From assembly GCA_965222065.1 (NCBI GenBank), contig OZ244933.1, positions 2,418,001 through 2,482,000 of the forward strand: 64,000 bases of DNA, written 5' to 3'. This stretch comes from GM7GCV1 sp965222065 (GTDB lineage: Bacteria > Pseudomonadota > Gammaproteobacteria > Pseudomonadales > GM7GCV1). Under the pieces are notes generated by a model that saw only the letters and a list, made by a program, of their open reading frames with translations, was not told where the DNA came from and searched no databases. Position 1 is the stretch's first letter; every line of letters begins with the position of its first letter. The position numbers and the translations under genes are program-made. Positions 1 through 10,368 of the stretch are shown piece after piece.

Positions 1-2
1 GT

Positions 3-3000
3 GGTACAGCAAATTGTGCTGACCCCTATTATGTCAGCTCCAACGGGATCGACTGGACTACCACCGGCGTTGAGCATAAATACTTTATGGATGGCAACTA
101 CCACGATTACCTGAACCGGCCACTGACCGTAGAAGGTGAGCGTGTCTGGGAGGTCGCCCAGACCTATTATGACTGTGACTATGATGGTACAAATTGTTCT
201 GTGGAATACAGCTCACCATATAGTCTGGAGACCTGGTGTGACGAGAACGAAAACGACATTTTCTACCGGGAAGATGATGACACCTATACCCCGGTTGGTA
301 ACTACCAGGACGCCTATTTTACCGATTCGGTAAACGACCCCGGAACGGTCTATACCTGCCAGACCAAGCAGGAAATCATGATTGACGCGCTTTCGGACAT
401 GGCATCCTCCATGACCGGTGTAAATCTCGGGTTAATGCAATTTAACACCTCCCAAAGCAGCAGTTCAGATGGCGGGACCGTCACCTTTTCGGTCAGGGAT
501 ATTGATGCCTACATGGGTGGCGGCATGAGCTCCACCAGCTCGGATGACTCGAGTCACCCCAGTGTCCGTTCTTCCATCCTTTCTGAGATCCAGTCCTTGC
601 CTGCCTCTGGTGGTACACCACTGTCAGAGACCATGTACGAAGCCTATCGCTATTTTGCCGGTTTGGGTGAGGTGAACAACCGCTCGGATCTGGATGACGA
701 TTACCAGGAAAACATTGATGAATCTCCCAATGTGGACTGGAGCGGTAACTACAACTTCATGGACAGGGATTTCAGCTCGAATGGAGAAAGTTACGACAGT
801 CCCATCGACCACAGCTGTCAGTTGAACAATATCGTCTACCTGACCGACGGTGAGCCTTCTGGCGATACCAGTATGGACGGTACGATAGAGTCACTCGTGG
901 GTAACTGTGATGGCAACTGTCTGGATGAGTTGGCCGGCTATATGTATAACAACGACATGATGGCCAATAACATAATTGATGGGGTCAACAATGTCACAAC
1001 CTACACCATCGGTTTTGATATTGACTTTGATCTGCTGGAACAAACAGCACAGGCGGGCGGCGGTAGTTATTACATTGCTTCCAACTACTCGGATCTGATG
1101 GCTGCATTCCAGGAAATCCTGGTGAATATCGCCCTGTCCGAGCCTTCTGTACTGGTGGCACCGGCGGTGTCGGTAAACGCCTTTAACGAGTTGCAGCATC
1201 GCGATCAAATCTATTACGCCACCTTTAAGCCGCGTTCCACGCCCAAGTGGGAGGGTAATGTGAAGAAATACACGATTACCGGGGACGGTATCGTGATGGA
1301 TAACAGTGATCCCCCCACCAATGCCATTGATCCAGAAACAGGCTTTTTCTCCACCTACGCCCAGAGTTACTGGTCGGATACACCGGACGGTGCCTATGTG
1401 GAAGTGGGCGGTTATCGGGAGCAGCTGACAAACACACGAAACGTCTATGTAGATGGTGAATCACTGGTGTTGGGTGTTCCGGGCACCATTAACCAGCTGC
1501 AGCCATACTCCAGTATTCTGTCGCCAGGCTCACAGTTAAAGTTATCTTCGACAGGTGCGGCAGATTCCGCTGAGGCAGCTGATCTGCGCGACTGGATCCT
1601 GGGTATCGATATCGACGATGAAGATGACGATGGCGATACGACCGATGCCCATCAGTATGCTGGCGAGTCATTGCACAGTAAGCCCTTTGTTATCACCTAT
1701 TCGGGAACTTCCGAAGCCGATGCACATGACGTACTGATTGTGACTACCAACCAGGGTGTGCTGCATGCGATTGATGCGCGCAACAACATGGGCACGGAAA
1801 TGTGGGCCTATATCCCGGATGAAACCATCGACAACATCAAGAAGTACCGGGACGACCCCACCAATACCGAGCACGTCTACGGGCTGGATGGCGAAGCCAC
1901 TGTCTGGACGACGGAAGCTGCGGATAGCTCGCCGACCAACTTCAACGTCGAAACAGCCTATATGTACCAGGGTATGCGACGTGGCGGTGACAAATACTTT
2001 GGTTGGGATATTTCCAACGGTGATCTGGAAAATGCGGGTGCAGCGCCGATTTCCGAGATGTGGACCATCGACGGCGGAACAACTGGTTTTGCCGATTTAG
2101 GTCAGACCTGGTCCAAGATGATTCGTACCAAAATCCGCTATGGCTGCGACTCAGCAGATGGTATTGCTGGTTGTACCCAGAAGGATGTCCTGGTGTTCTC
2201 CGGCGGGTATGACACCTATTACGATGACAGTGCCCAAAGCTACAATGAGGGCGCAGAGACCACAGATATTAAAGGCAACGCGGTGTATGTCGTCGACGCC
2301 CTGACAGGTGACCTGCTCTGGTCGACCGGCAAGGCAGGTAGCGCGGACAGTCATTTGCTCACCCTGCCGATGTATAACAGCGTGCCTGCTGACCCCAGCC
2401 CGGTGGACATCGATGGTGACGGGGATATGGACATACTCTATTTTGTCGATATCAGTGGCATGGTTTATCGGGTTGATTTTGATCAGACCAACGGACTGGA
2501 TAATACCTACGCCACAGGCGGTGTGATTGCCAACCTTAGGGAAAATTCGGTTTTCCGTCGTTTTTATAATGGGCTGGATGTATCGCTAATCACTCCAACC
2601 AGCAGTGATTCCTACATGGCCATCTCTGTGGGTTCCGGATACCGTGCACACCCCAAGGAAGAGGAAGCCTGGGCGAACCACTTTTATGTACTGGTTGATG
2701 AAAACCTCTATGGTCCGGAAGAGTGGGGTGAAAATAACGAAGGTGCTGATGAAGACGCCATCACCTACTCCTATGTAAAAACCTATGTGGAAGATGGTGA
2801 CGGCAACCCGACTTCGGTAGTGGATTCGCGGGATATCATCCGAATTGAGGATTTACATGTTTATTCCGGGGCAGATCCCTACGATAAGGGCGAAGATGGT
2901 GACTACGGCTTCTATAAAGCCCTGGATAGCAGCATCTTTGAAAAAATCCTGCAAACCTCGGTCACCTTTAATGGTGAGGTCCTGGTCAGCAGTTATACAC

Positions 3001-3287
3001 CTATCAGTGATACTACAGAGGCGACCTGTGGCTCGGGTCAAATTGGTGCGGGACGTGTGTACAAGTTTAATGTCCGGACCGGTGAGTCGACCTTTGATAT
3101 CGATGGTGATGGTGTTGTTGACGAAAATGACGGCGAGTACATAAACTTGGCGCACGAGGGCATTCCGCCGGATCCAACCATTCTGTTGGTCCCTGAGCTG
3201 GTTACCTGTATTGGTACTGAGTGCTCTGATGACTGGCTGACGCTGGAAACCGGCAAGGCAGAACGAACCTACTGGCGAGAAGAATAA
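3..3287 (+). CDS. pilY1: type IV pilus tip/assembly protein PilY1 (5' end cut off by window)
   Basis: The reading frame is open from the first bases of the window, so the N-terminus is missing; the first ATG is at 87, giving 1066 residues. Counting from that ATG, a von Willebrand A-like region ends near residue 260, with the metal-site-like strand [12 protein letters not shown]. The second half is the PilY1 C-terminal beta-propeller. It carries a calcium-loop motif [15 protein letters not shown] near residue 773 and a second EF-hand-like loop [13 protein letters not shown] near residue 1004. PilY1 proteins sit at the pilus tip or outer surface and act in pilus extension, adhesion and surface sensing, with calcium controlling retraction. 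The stop overlaps the first ATG of pilE (TAATG), so the two genes are translationally coupled. The family call is strong; the adhesin role is inferred from the family. Confidence 0.9.
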   Translation, partial: GTANCADPYYVSSNGIDWTTTGVEHKYFMDGNYHDYLNRPLTVEGERVWEVAQTYYDCDYDGTNCSVEYSSPYSLETWCDENENDIFYREDDDTYTPVGNYQDAYFTDSVNDPGTVYTCQTKQEIMIDALSDMASSMTGVNLGLMQFNTSQSSSSDGGTVTFSVRDIDAYMGGGMSSTSSDDSSHPSVRSSILSEIQSLPASGGTPLSETMYEAYRYFAGLGEVNNRSDLDDDYQENIDESPNVDWSGNYNFMDRDFSSNGESYDSPIDHSCQLNNIVYLTDGEPSGDTSMDGTIESLVGNCDGNCLDELAGYMYNNDMMANNIIDGVNNVTTYTIGFDIDFDLLEQTAQAGGGSYYIASNYSDLMAAFQEILVNIALSEPSVLVAPAVSVNAFNELQHRDQIYYATFKPRSTPKWEGNVKKYTITGDGIVMDNSDPPTNAIDPETGFFSTYAQSYWSDTPDGAYVEVGGYREQLTNTRNVYVDGESLVLGVPGTINQLQPYSSILSPGSQLKLSSTGAADSAEAADLRDWILGIDIDDEDDDGDTTDAHQYAGESLHSKPFVITYSGTSEADAHDVLIVTTNQGVLHAIDARNNMGTEMWAYIPDETIDNIKKYRDDPTNTEHVYGLDGEATVWTTEAADSSPTNFNVETAYMYQGMRRGGDKYFGWDISNGDLENAGAAPISEMWTIDGGTTGFADLGQTWSKMIRTKIRYGCDSADGIAGCTQKDVLVFSGGYDTYYDDSAQSYNEGAETTDIKGNAVYVVDALTGDLLWSTGKAGSADSHLLTLPMYNSVPADPSPVDIDGDGDMDILYFVDISGMVYRVDFDQTNGLDNTYATGGVIANLRENSVFRRFYNGLDVSLITPTSSDSYMAISVGSGYRAHPKEEEAWANHFYVLVDENLYGPEEWGENNEGADEDAITYSYVKTYVEDGDGNPTSVVDSRDIIRIEDLHVYSGADPYDKGEDGDYGFYKALDSSIFEKILQTSVTFNGEVLVSSYTPISDTTEATCGSGQIGAGRVYKFNVRTGESTFDIDGDGVVDENDGEYINLAHEGIPPDPTILLVPELVTCIGTECSDDWLTLETGKAERTYWREE

Positions 3288-3727
3288 TGCGCCTGAAAGA
3301 GCAACAACCGATGAAAACCAACCTAAAAAAATCTGGTGGCTTTACTCTGGTCGAGTTGATGATCGTGGTGGTCATCATCTCGATCCTGGCGGCATTTGCC
3401 ATTCCCAGCTATCAAAGTTTTGTGCTTGAGTCCAAGCGGGCGGAAGGCACCGCTGCCCTGATGCGAATAATGGATATGCAAGAGCGTTACTACACTAACC
3501 AGTTTCCGCCAACCTACACGACGGACCTGACTGACCTGGGATACGCATCAAATCCAACCTTAACTGAATCCGGCTATTACAGTATTTCAGCCGCAGCCTG
3601 TGGTGGCGGTATTGCCAGCTGTGTGCAGTTAACCGCCACGGCGCAGGCAGAAGTGGCCGATGATGGCAATCTGACACTGGATAGTCAGGGAAACCGCACA
3701 AGAAACGGGGCGAGTGGTTGGGAGTAA
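3287..3727 (+). CDS. pilE: type IV minor pilin PilE
   Basis: A 146-residue prepilin with a short basic leader, the prepilin peptidase site G^FTLVE and a hydrophobic helix ([17 protein letters not shown]), as in all type IV pilins. Two cysteines near the C-terminus (AACGGG...ASC) would form the disulfide-bounded D-region. Two starts are possible: ATG 3287, overlapping the pilY1 stop, and ATG 3311 (MKTNLKK), which gives a more typical leader length and follows GAAAGAG. Its position directly after pilY1 matches the minor-pilin operon of pseudomonads, where pilE is the last gene. The product probably primes pilus assembly together with PilY1. The stop codon abuts the stop of the convergent pilR gene. 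Confidence 0.9.
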   Translation: MRLKEQQPMKTNLKKSGGFTLVELMIVVVIISILAAFAIPSYQSFVLESKRAEGTAALMRIMDMQERYYTNQFPPTYTTDLTDLGYASNPTLTESGYYSISAAACGGGIASCVQLTATAQAEVADDGNLTLDSQGNRTRNGASGWE

Positions 3728-5068
3728 TCAGTCCTGCTCGCTGTCCGGTGCGAGCCCGTATTTTGCCAGCTTGTATCTAAACTGACGCCCCGTCAGGTTC
3801 AGTCGCCGGGCGGCTTTGGATCTGTTCCAGCTTTCCTCGTCAAGTACGGTTTCGATAATCGATTTTTCCACACTGGCCATGTAAGCCTCCAGGTCATGGA
3901 TGTCCCCGGTGTTGACATCTGGACGCCCATTGCCGCCCCTGCCAATTGAAATTTGCACATCCCCGGTACCAATGATGTTGTCTTCGCATAGGGCCATGGC
4001 GCCATGCAGTAAATTTTCCAGCTCCCGGACATTCCCCGGGAAAGGGTGGTTTTTTAGTGCTTCCAGCACATCCTCTGTAAGCTCTATTTCGTTTGCTCCT
4101 AATGAATCGAGAATATGTCGACAAAGGATGGGGATGTCATTTTGTCGCTCCCTTAGTGGAGGCGTATCGACATGAATGACATTGAGCCGGTAAAACAGGT
4201 CCTGGCGAAAGCTGCCTTTTTCGACCTCTTCGGATAGATTGCGATGAGTGGCACTAAGAATACGAACATTGGTAATGACTTCCTTTTGTGAGCCTACCGG
4301 GCGGACTGCCTTTTCCTGAATGGCCCGAAGAAGTTTTACCTGCATATTTAGTGGCAGATCAGCCACCTCGTCAAGAAACAGGGTGCCTCCTTCAGCAGCC
4401 TGGAACAGCCCCGCCTTGTCTGCATGGGCGCCGGTAAAGCTGCCTTTAAGGTGGCCGAAAAATTCGCTTTCCATCAGTTCGGAAGGAATCGCCCCGCAGT
4501 TCACTGCAACAAATGGCATGTCGCGTCGATGGCTGCCGAAATGAATAGCCCTTGCCACCAGTTCCTTACCTGTTCCGGACTCGCCAGTAATCATGACTGG
4601 TGCCTGGGTCTGGGAAACCTTGTTAATCAGCTTGCGCAATCTTTTTATTGGCGCTGTTTCCCCAATCAGCAGGCTTCCCGGGTTTTCAGAAGGCATATCA
4701 TCCGTATTATCCAGGGCATCGGCGACCAGGGCGCGTAGCCTTTCATGGCGAATAGGCTTTGGCAGGAAATCAAAAGCGCCTCGTTTCATGGCATCGACTG
4801 CGACATCGGTCGTGTCATAGGCGGTCATAATCGCGATCGGGGCCCCGGGGCAGGCCTTGCGAAAGGTTTTGATAAGATCCATGCCGTTACCGTCGGGAAG
4901 CCGTACGTCTGTCAGGCCGAGGTCAAACGATTCGGTAGACAATAGCTCGCGTGCATCTGCGCAGTTCGCTGCCGGAAACGCCATAAAACCCATTTTTTCA
5001 AGACTGATACAAAGCAGGTTGCGTATGTCTTTCTCGTCGTCGACAACCAGTATTCGTTTATTGTTCAA
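3728..5068 (-). CDS. pilR: sigma-54-dependent response regulator PilR
   Basis: A 446-residue NtrC-type regulator. The receiver domain occupies about residues 1-120, with phospho-acceptor D54 (TDVRLPDG). The AAA+ sigma-54 activation domain has Walker A GESGTGKE at 162-169 and the sigma-54 contact loop GSFTGA at 209-214, a serine variant of GAFTGA. A Fis-type helix-turn-helix closes the protein (NRSKAARRLNLTGRQFRYKL). PilR activates transcription of the major pilin gene with RNA polymerase sigma-54. The gene follows pilS with 5 bases between them, so the pair is one operon. The neighbouring pilY1 and pilE support PilR rather than another NtrC homologue. Confidence 0.93.
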   Translation of the reverse strand: MNNKRILVVDDEKDIRNLLCISLEKMGFMAFPAANCADARELLSTESFDLGLTDVRLPDGNGMDLIKTFRKACPGAPIAIMTAYDTTDVAVDAMKRGAFDFLPKPIRHERLRALVADALDNTDDMPSENPGSLLIGETAPIKRLRKLINKVSQTQAPVMITGESGTGKELVARAIHFGSHRRDMPFVAVNCGAIPSELMESEFFGHLKGSFTGAHADKAGLFQAAEGGTLFLDEVADLPLNMQVKLLRAIQEKAVRPVGSQKEVITNVRILSATHRNLSEEVEKGSFRQDLFYRLNVIHVDTPPLRERQNDIPILCRHILDSLGANEIELTEDVLEALKNHPFPGNVRELENLLHGAMALCEDNIIGTGDVQISIGRGGNGRPDVNTGDIHDLEAYMASVEKSIIETVLDEESWNRSKAARRLNLTGRQFRYKLAKYGLAPDSEQD

Positions 5069-5073
5069 GGTTC

Positions 5074-6660
5074 TTAACTCCTGGGCGATTCGACCGGGCA
5101 GGTTATTCGAAAGTAGCCGGTATTCTGTTCGGTTCCTTCATAAAGATAGTTTATCGAAGCGAAGTTGGCCTCACAAAACTCTCTGGCAAGATAAAGTCCA
5201 AGACCGGAGCCACCCTGGTCCATGGTAAAAAACGGGTCAAAAATCTTTTTCTGGTCTTTTGGCGATATCCCGGGGCCATTATCTTTTAGATCAATATAAA
5301 CGTATCGACCATTTTTTGATTTTGTCGTCTTGATGAGTTGTCTTGGTTCACTGGGATCGCCGTGTCTTATCCCGTTTTCCAGGATATTCCCCAAAATCTG
5401 TTTTAGGTGCCTGGAATCAAAATATACCTGATGCTGCTTGCCGATATCGGTATCAATCTCGCCAGTATCGATATCTGCATGACCTTCCCGAAATTCGTTA
5501 ATCATTTCATCGATCCATTCGGAGAGGTTAATGGAATAGGGCGTGGGCTCAACACTGCGGGATAATTGCTGGACAGCATCAATAATCTCGTTCATACGCA
5601 CGCAATGGCGCTCAATAATGCCAGTCAGCTCCCGGTCAGTCTCTGACAGACTTGGGGAATGCAGGAGCAGGTCATTTGCCTGCTGTACTGCCGACAGCGG
5701 ATTGCGAACCTCATGGGCAAGGCCGGATGAAATCTTGCCCAGGGACTGTAATTTAAACATTTGAGCGCGCTGTCGCAGGTCCCGTGTGTCATCCAGCCAA
5801 ACGAAAACCTGGGAATTATCCTGGCTTTCGAGCAGGCTGAAGCCCGGCTGCAGTGAGATACCGGAAGATTTGTGGGTAAAGCTGCTTACCGGCCGGTTTG
5901 GCTTTTTTTTCCACTCCTGGAAGGCGGTAAAAAGTTCGGGAAAGTCTTCCAGTTTCCCCTCGATTAACTCATTGGGGTCAAGTGCCTCTCCCAGCATTCT
6001 TCGCGCAGAATGGTTCGCTGTTTGTATTTGCAGGTCAGCGTCCAGAACGATCACGCCAGTTTGCATGCGATCAATAATTTGCTGGTTCAGCTGTTGCAGC
6101 CCTTCTGCTGTTTTCAGGTGCTCTCTGGCTTCCTGTTGCGATTTGGCAATACGTCGTGCAAGTCCCAGGAATGTCACGGTCGACAGGAAGAGCAGTAGCC
6201 CCAGGACCCCGGAAGGGAAGTACACTGTGGGAGGTAACCTGAAATCCAGGATAAGTGCTGTCTGGGCGGCAAAGGTTGCCAGCGTGGCCGTGGAGGCAAC
6301 CAGTAACGCCAGGCGCATGGGAAGCATCAATCCCGCCAGCGCGGCGGAAGGGAGCATCAGGAAGTAAATACCCCCTTCAAGCCCATTACTGGCCCAGCCA
6401 AGAATGGACAGGGCAATGACGTCAATAAGGAAGTTGGTGCAGCTCAGCCAGTCCAGATGCCTGGAAAGGAAAGAGCTGAAGCTGGTAATGGTGGTAACAA
6501 AAAACCAGGTAACTGAAGTGATCAGGAATATCCAGGGTGAGTGAACAAAGGCAAAAAAGTTCTCTCCCAGTAAAAGGTAGGAGGCCAGCAATATTCCCGA
6601 CAGGCTCAGTCGGTAAATGTGAAAAATCCGGTATGTAGGGTCTCTGTGTTCCAAAATCAA
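5074..6660 (-). CDS. pilS: sensor histidine kinase PilS
   Basis: A 528-residue inner-membrane kinase. About six hydrophobic segments fill residues 15-170. A PAS-like region follows (about 195-290), then a HisKA domain with phosphorylated His316 in GLAHEVRNPLSA. The HATPase domain has an N box (ILENGIRHGD), a G1 box (DNGPGISP) and a G2 box (GGSGLGLYL). In the PilSR pair this kinase senses pilin levels in the membrane and phosphorylates PilR. The ATG at 6660 is divergent from nadE across about 90 bases. Domain order and context make the call secure. Confidence 0.93.
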   Translation of the reverse strand: MILEHRDPTYRIFHIYRLSLSGILLASYLLLGENFFAFVHSPWIFLITSVTWFFVTTITSFSSFLSRHLDWLSCTNFLIDVIALSILGWASNGLEGGIYFLMLPSAALAGLMLPMRLALLVASTATLATFAAQTALILDFRLPPTVYFPSGVLGLLLFLSTVTFLGLARRIAKSQQEAREHLKTAEGLQQLNQQIIDRMQTGVIVLDADLQIQTANHSARRMLGEALDPNELIEGKLEDFPELFTAFQEWKKKPNRPVSSFTHKSSGISLQPGFSLLESQDNSQVFVWLDDTRDLRQRAQMFKLQSLGKISSGLAHEVRNPLSAVQQANDLLLHSPSLSETDRELTGIIERHCVRMNEIIDAVQQLSRSVEPTPYSINLSEWIDEMINEFREGHADIDTGEIDTDIGKQHQVYFDSRHLKQILGNILENGIRHGDPSEPRQLIKTTKSKNGRYVYIDLKDNGPGISPKDQKKIFDPFFTMDQGGSGLGLYLAREFCEANFASINYLYEGTEQNTGYFRITCPVESPRS

Positions 6661-6747
6661 AAAGCCGGAAAAGGTTGATTGATGATTATGCGTGAATCCT
6701 GTTTATAAACCAGTGCTGACATTAATTTTGCCAAGCGCTTCGCCATT

Positions 6748-8400
6748 GTGGAAAATGGCCCGCCTTGCCCAATTGTAGTGAATTACTTGAAAATTATTGT
6801 TTGTCAGACAAATCCCCGAGTAGGTGATATTGGCGGGAATGCCGAACGCATCGCCGAGGTGGTCAATCAACACCCTGAAGCGGATGTGTTTGTGTTTCCG
6901 GAACTGGCACTGACCGGTTATCCGCCTGAAGATTTATTGCTTCGCCCCAGCATGCAGCGGCGCGTGGAACGTGCGCTCAAGCATCTTTGCTCCAGGGTAA
7001 AAAACCAGTGGCTGATTTTGGGGTATCCCATCATCCGGAATGGCAAGTCCTACAATTGCTGTGGGGTTCTACATGAGGGCAGGATACTCAAAGAGTACTT
7101 TAAACGTGAATTGCCCAATTACCGCGTATTCGATGAAAAACGTTATTTTGTGCCGGGCTCTTCTCCTGCCGTCCTCGATATAAAGGGAGTCCGTATCGGG
7201 CTAACCATCTGTGAGGACCTGTGGTTCAGTGCGCCGGTCACCCAGTCTGTTTTGGCAGGTGCCGAGCTGATTATTAATATCAATGCCTCTCCTTATGACT
7301 ATAAAAAACACCTTCAGCGCATGGAGGTTGCCAGTGAACGCGCCCGGGAAAGCAGTATTCCGGTGATCTACGCCCACATGGTTGGTGGCCAGGATGAACT
7401 GGTATTTGACGGCGGCTCGTTTGCTGTCGACGCCAGTGGCCGCCGGGTTTACCAGGCGGCCTGGTTTGAGCAGGCGGCGGATCTGATTGAGGTTTCCCGC
7501 AATGAACGTGACGAGATCCTGTTGCGGACAGATCAGCAACAGCCCGATCCGGAACCACTGGAAACGATGTATTCAGCGCTGGTCCTGGGGGTAAGGGATT
7601 ACATTGAAAAAAATGGTTTTAAAGGCGTGGTCATCGGCCTTTCAGGCGGGATTGACTCGGCATTAACACTTGCTGTCGCTGTCGATGCCCTGGGGCCTGA
7701 ACGAGTGGAGGCAGTGATGATGCCGTTTCGTTATACATCGGAAATGAGTCAAAACGATGCGGCGGATCAGGCGCAAAGGATGGGTGTCCGTTACAAATCC
7801 ATCGGGATTGAGCCCATGTTTGATGCATTCATGGAGGCGCTGGCCGAAGAATTTTCTGGGCTGCCTGTCGACAAGACCGAAGAAAATATTCAGGCAAGAT
7901 GTCGCGGATTGTTGCTTATGGCCATTTCCAACAAAAAAGGTTACCTGGTATTGACCACCGGTAACAAAAGCGAGATGTCTGTGGGTTATGCCACTCTTTA
8001 TGGCGATATGGCCGGCGGGTTTTCCGTGCTCAAGGATATTTCCAAGATGCGCGTGTTTGCCCTGGCCCGTTATCGCAACAGCACCAGTGAAGTCATTCCC
8101 CAGAACGTCATTGACCGGCCTCCCTCAGCCGAACTGGCGCCGGATCAAAAGGATGAAGACAGTTTGCCTCCCTATGAGGTGCTCGACCAGATCCTTGAAA
8201 TGTACATTGAGGAGGACATGAGTGCCCAGGCAATTATTGACGCTGGGTTTGATGCGGACGTTGTCTACCAGGTCGTCAGGATGGTTGATATTAACGAGTA
8301 CAAACGTCGACAGTCAGCTATAGGACCAAGAGTGACGCCCAGGGGATTCGGCAAAGATCGTCGTTATCCTATTACCAACCTGTGGGAAATCGGTGACTAA
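6748..8400 (+). CDS. nadE: glutamine-dependent NAD+ synthetase
   Basis: A two-domain enzyme that amidates nicotinic acid adenine dinucleotide to NAD+, using ammonia released from glutamine. The N-terminal nitrilase-type glutaminase shows the catalytic set Glu (FPELALTGYP), Lys (KRELPNYRVF) and Cys (TICEDLWFS). The C-terminal synthetase has the PP-loop SGGIDSALTL and the signature TTGNKSEMSVGY. The start is uncertain: GTG 6748 gives 550 residues, but family homology begins only at KIIVCQTNPRVGD, so GTG 6778 or TTG 6787 may be the true start. None of the three has a good ribosome-binding site. The gene stands alone between divergent pilS and convergent bamD. Confidence 0.93.
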   Translation: MENGPPCPIVVNYLKIIVCQTNPRVGDIGGNAERIAEVVNQHPEADVFVFPELALTGYPPEDLLLRPSMQRRVERALKHLCSRVKNQWLILGYPIIRNGKSYNCCGVLHEGRILKEYFKRELPNYRVFDEKRYFVPGSSPAVLDIKGVRIGLTICEDLWFSAPVTQSVLAGAELIININASPYDYKKHLQRMEVASERARESSIPVIYAHMVGGQDELVFDGGSFAVDASGRRVYQAAWFEQAADLIEVSRNERDEILLRTDQQQPDPEPLETMYSALVLGVRDYIEKNGFKGVVIGLSGGIDSALTLAVAVDALGPERVEAVMMPFRYTSEMSQNDAADQAQRMGVRYKSIGIEPMFDAFMEALAEEFSGLPVDKTEENIQARCRGLLLMAISNKKGYLVLTTGNKSEMSVGYATLYGDMAGGFSVLKDISKMRVFALARYRNSTSEVIPQNVIDRPPSAELAPDQKDEDSLPPYEVLDQILEMYIEEDMSAQAIIDAGFDADVVYQVVRMVDINEYKRRQSAIGPRVTPRGFGKDRRYPITNLWEIGD

Positions 8401-8413
8401 TTCGATTGCCTGG

Positions 8414-9313
8414 CTAATCCTGATATTGCGGGTTGTATAGTTCGCGGGTATCAAAGCCGAGCTCTTCCGGACGATCAAGCATGCCCAGGGTAAGCCGGTT
8501 AAGCCAGGAACGTTCAAGACCGCCTTCCATATCCTGGTATCGGAAGCTGCCATCCGGATTTAGCGCGGGATGATCCGGGTAATTGTGTGCCAGTACTTCG
8601 ACTGCGTTTTTCGCTTGTTCGGTATAGCCAAGCAGGGTATATCCCTGTGCCATGACGGCAAGCCCATCGGGAACGGCAGGAGAACCCTGGAAGTTTTCCA
8701 CAACAAATTTCCCACGATTGGTGGCGGCCAGATAGGCGCCGCGCTTAAAGTAGTAGTTGGCCACGGCTATCTCCTGGCGGGCAAGCATATTCCTGATGTA
8801 AATCAAACGCTTGCGGGCATCAGGTGCATAAGAGCTGTTAGGGAAACGGACGAGCAGCTCCGAGAAATTGGTAAAAGCTTCACGAGCGCTACCAGGGTCG
8901 CGCGTCGTCAGGTCCAGGGGCAGGAAATTGCCGACAAATGACGTCTCACGGGTAAAATTGATCAGCCCGCGCATGTAATAGGCGTAATCGACGTTGGGGT
9001 GCTCGGGATGGAGTCGGATAAACCGGTCCGCTGACGCCAGGGCCGCTTCATAATCGGCAACCTGGTACTGGGCATAAATAAGATCAAGCTGGGCCTGTTC
9101 AGCATAGTCACCAAATGGGAACTGTGATTCCAATGCCTGCAAGTAGGTGATGGCTCGTCGGTAGGTGCTGTTTTCTATGGCTCTCTGGGCTGTTTCATAG
9201 AGCTCCTGCTCTGCCATTCCTGCACCGGTTTCCTCGTCCTCTCCCCGGTTGAAAATGGAGCAGGATGCAAGAAATACCAAAGTGAGCAGCATCAAAACGC
9301 GTGCAAAATTCAT
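8414..9313 (-). CDS. bamD: outer membrane assembly lipoprotein BamD
   Basis: A 299-residue lipoprotein. ATG 9313 is chosen because it starts a lipoprotein signal peptide with lipobox LASC (acylated Cys18); an in-frame extension to 9373 would push the signal peptide away from the N-terminus. The mature part contains tetratricopeptide helices (YETAQRAIENSTYRRAI, YAQYQVADYEAAL), as in the BamD/ComL family. BamD is an essential subunit of the beta-barrel assembly machine in the outer membrane. It is divergent from rluD, the common arrangement in gammaproteobacteria. Its stop lies 13 bases from that of convergent nadE. Confidence 0.95.
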   Translation of the reverse strand: MNFARVLMLLTLVFLASCSIFNRGEDEETGAGMAEQELYETAQRAIENSTYRRAITYLQALESQFPFGDYAEQAQLDLIYAQYQVADYEAALASADRFIRLHPEHPNVDYAYYMRGLINFTRETSFVGNFLPLDLTTRDPGSAREAFTNFSELLVRFPNSSYAPDARKRLIYIRNMLARQEIAVANYYFKRGAYLAATNRGKFVVENFQGSPAVPDGLAVMAQGYTLLGYTEQAKNAVEVLAHNYPDHPALNPDGSFRYQDMEGGLERSWLNRLTLGMLDRPEELGFDTRELYNPQYQD

Positions 9314-9411
9314 GAAAGTTCCCGGAAAAGTTATCAGTGACATAATTATTATAGAATCCGGGTATTTAACCACAGCCGGCTTCTGGTATTAAAGAGTGAC
9401 ATAGTAAACAA

Positions 9412-10356
9412 ATGATTGATTTGGAAGAGCAGGTTCCCGAATATCTTGATGGTCAACGTTCTGACATCATTGCTTCCGATTTGTTTCCGGATTATTCCCG
9501 CTCCCGGTTGCAATCCTGGATGAAAAGCGGAAGTTTACTGGTTGATGGTGAGCATGTTCGTCCGAAAGATCGATTACTATCGGGCCAAAATCTCAGGTTG
9601 CAGGTTGAGTTTGAGCCCCAGGATCGCTGGTTACCGGAGAATATCCCCCTGGAGATCGTCTATGAGGATGAGCACCTCCTGGTAGTTGATAAACCCGTGG
9701 GCATGGTAGTCCATCCGGCAGCCGGTAACCCGGACGGTACATTGTTAAATGCGGTTCTTCATCATGCTCCTGAAACGGAAACGGTTCCACGGGCCGGAAT
9801 TGTGCACCGGATTGATAAGGATACCAGCGGTCTCCTGGTTGTCGCCAAAACAGTCGAATCCCAAACGTCCCTGGTGCGCCAGTTGCAGGAAAGAACGGTA
9901 AAACGCGAATACCTTTGTGTCGCTGAAGGTTCCTTTACAGCGGGCGCGACGATTGATGCTCCTGTGGGCAGGCATCCGCGGTCACGTTTAAAGATGACTG
10001 TTGTTGCCAATGGCAAGCCTGCGGTGACTCATTACCGAATCGAAGAACGCTTTCCGGCTCACACCTGTCTGCGAGTACAGTTGGAAACGGGCCGAACCCA
10101 CCAAATTCGGGTGCACATGGAATACATCAAGCATCCGCTAGTGGGTGATCAGTTATATGGGGGCAGGGCGAAGATTCCTGCTGGGATTACCAAAGAACTC
10201 CGGGCGTTTTTGCAAGCGTTTCCGCGGCAGGCGTTACACGCAGCCCAACTGAGTCTTGATCATCCGGCGACGGGTGAGCCGATGTCATGGCAAAGTCCAT
10301 TACCCGATGATATAAGTGACCTGTTGGAACGACTTCGAGAGTCGGAAAGCAGCTAG
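9412..10356 (+). CDS. rluD: 23S rRNA pseudouridine synthase RluD
   Basis: A 314-residue enzyme with an N-terminal S4 RNA-binding domain (SRLQSWMKSGSLLVDG). The RluA-family catalytic motif HRIDKDTSGLLVVAK holds the aspartate that attacks the target uridine; a second signature is GRTHQIRVH. RluD modifies the three pseudouridines of helix 69 in the large-subunit rRNA. The position, divergent from bamD and followed 12 bases later by pgeF, matches the conserved bamD/rluD/yfiH neighbourhood. That context favours RluD over the related RluC and RluA. Confidence 0.94.
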   Translation: MIDLEEQVPEYLDGQRSDIIASDLFPDYSRSRLQSWMKSGSLLVDGEHVRPKDRLLSGQNLRLQVEFEPQDRWLPENIPLEIVYEDEHLLVVDKPVGMVVHPAAGNPDGTLLNAVLHHAPETETVPRAGIVHRIDKDTSGLLVVAKTVESQTSLVRQLQERTVKREYLCVAEGSFTAGATIDAPVGRHPRSRLKMTVVANGKPAVTHYRIEERFPAHTCLRVQLETGRTHQIRVHMEYIKHPLVGDQLYGGRAKIPAGITKELRAFLQAFPRQALHAAQLSLDHPATGEPMSWQSPLPDDISDLLERLRESESS

Positions 10357-10368
10357 CAGGGATACCTG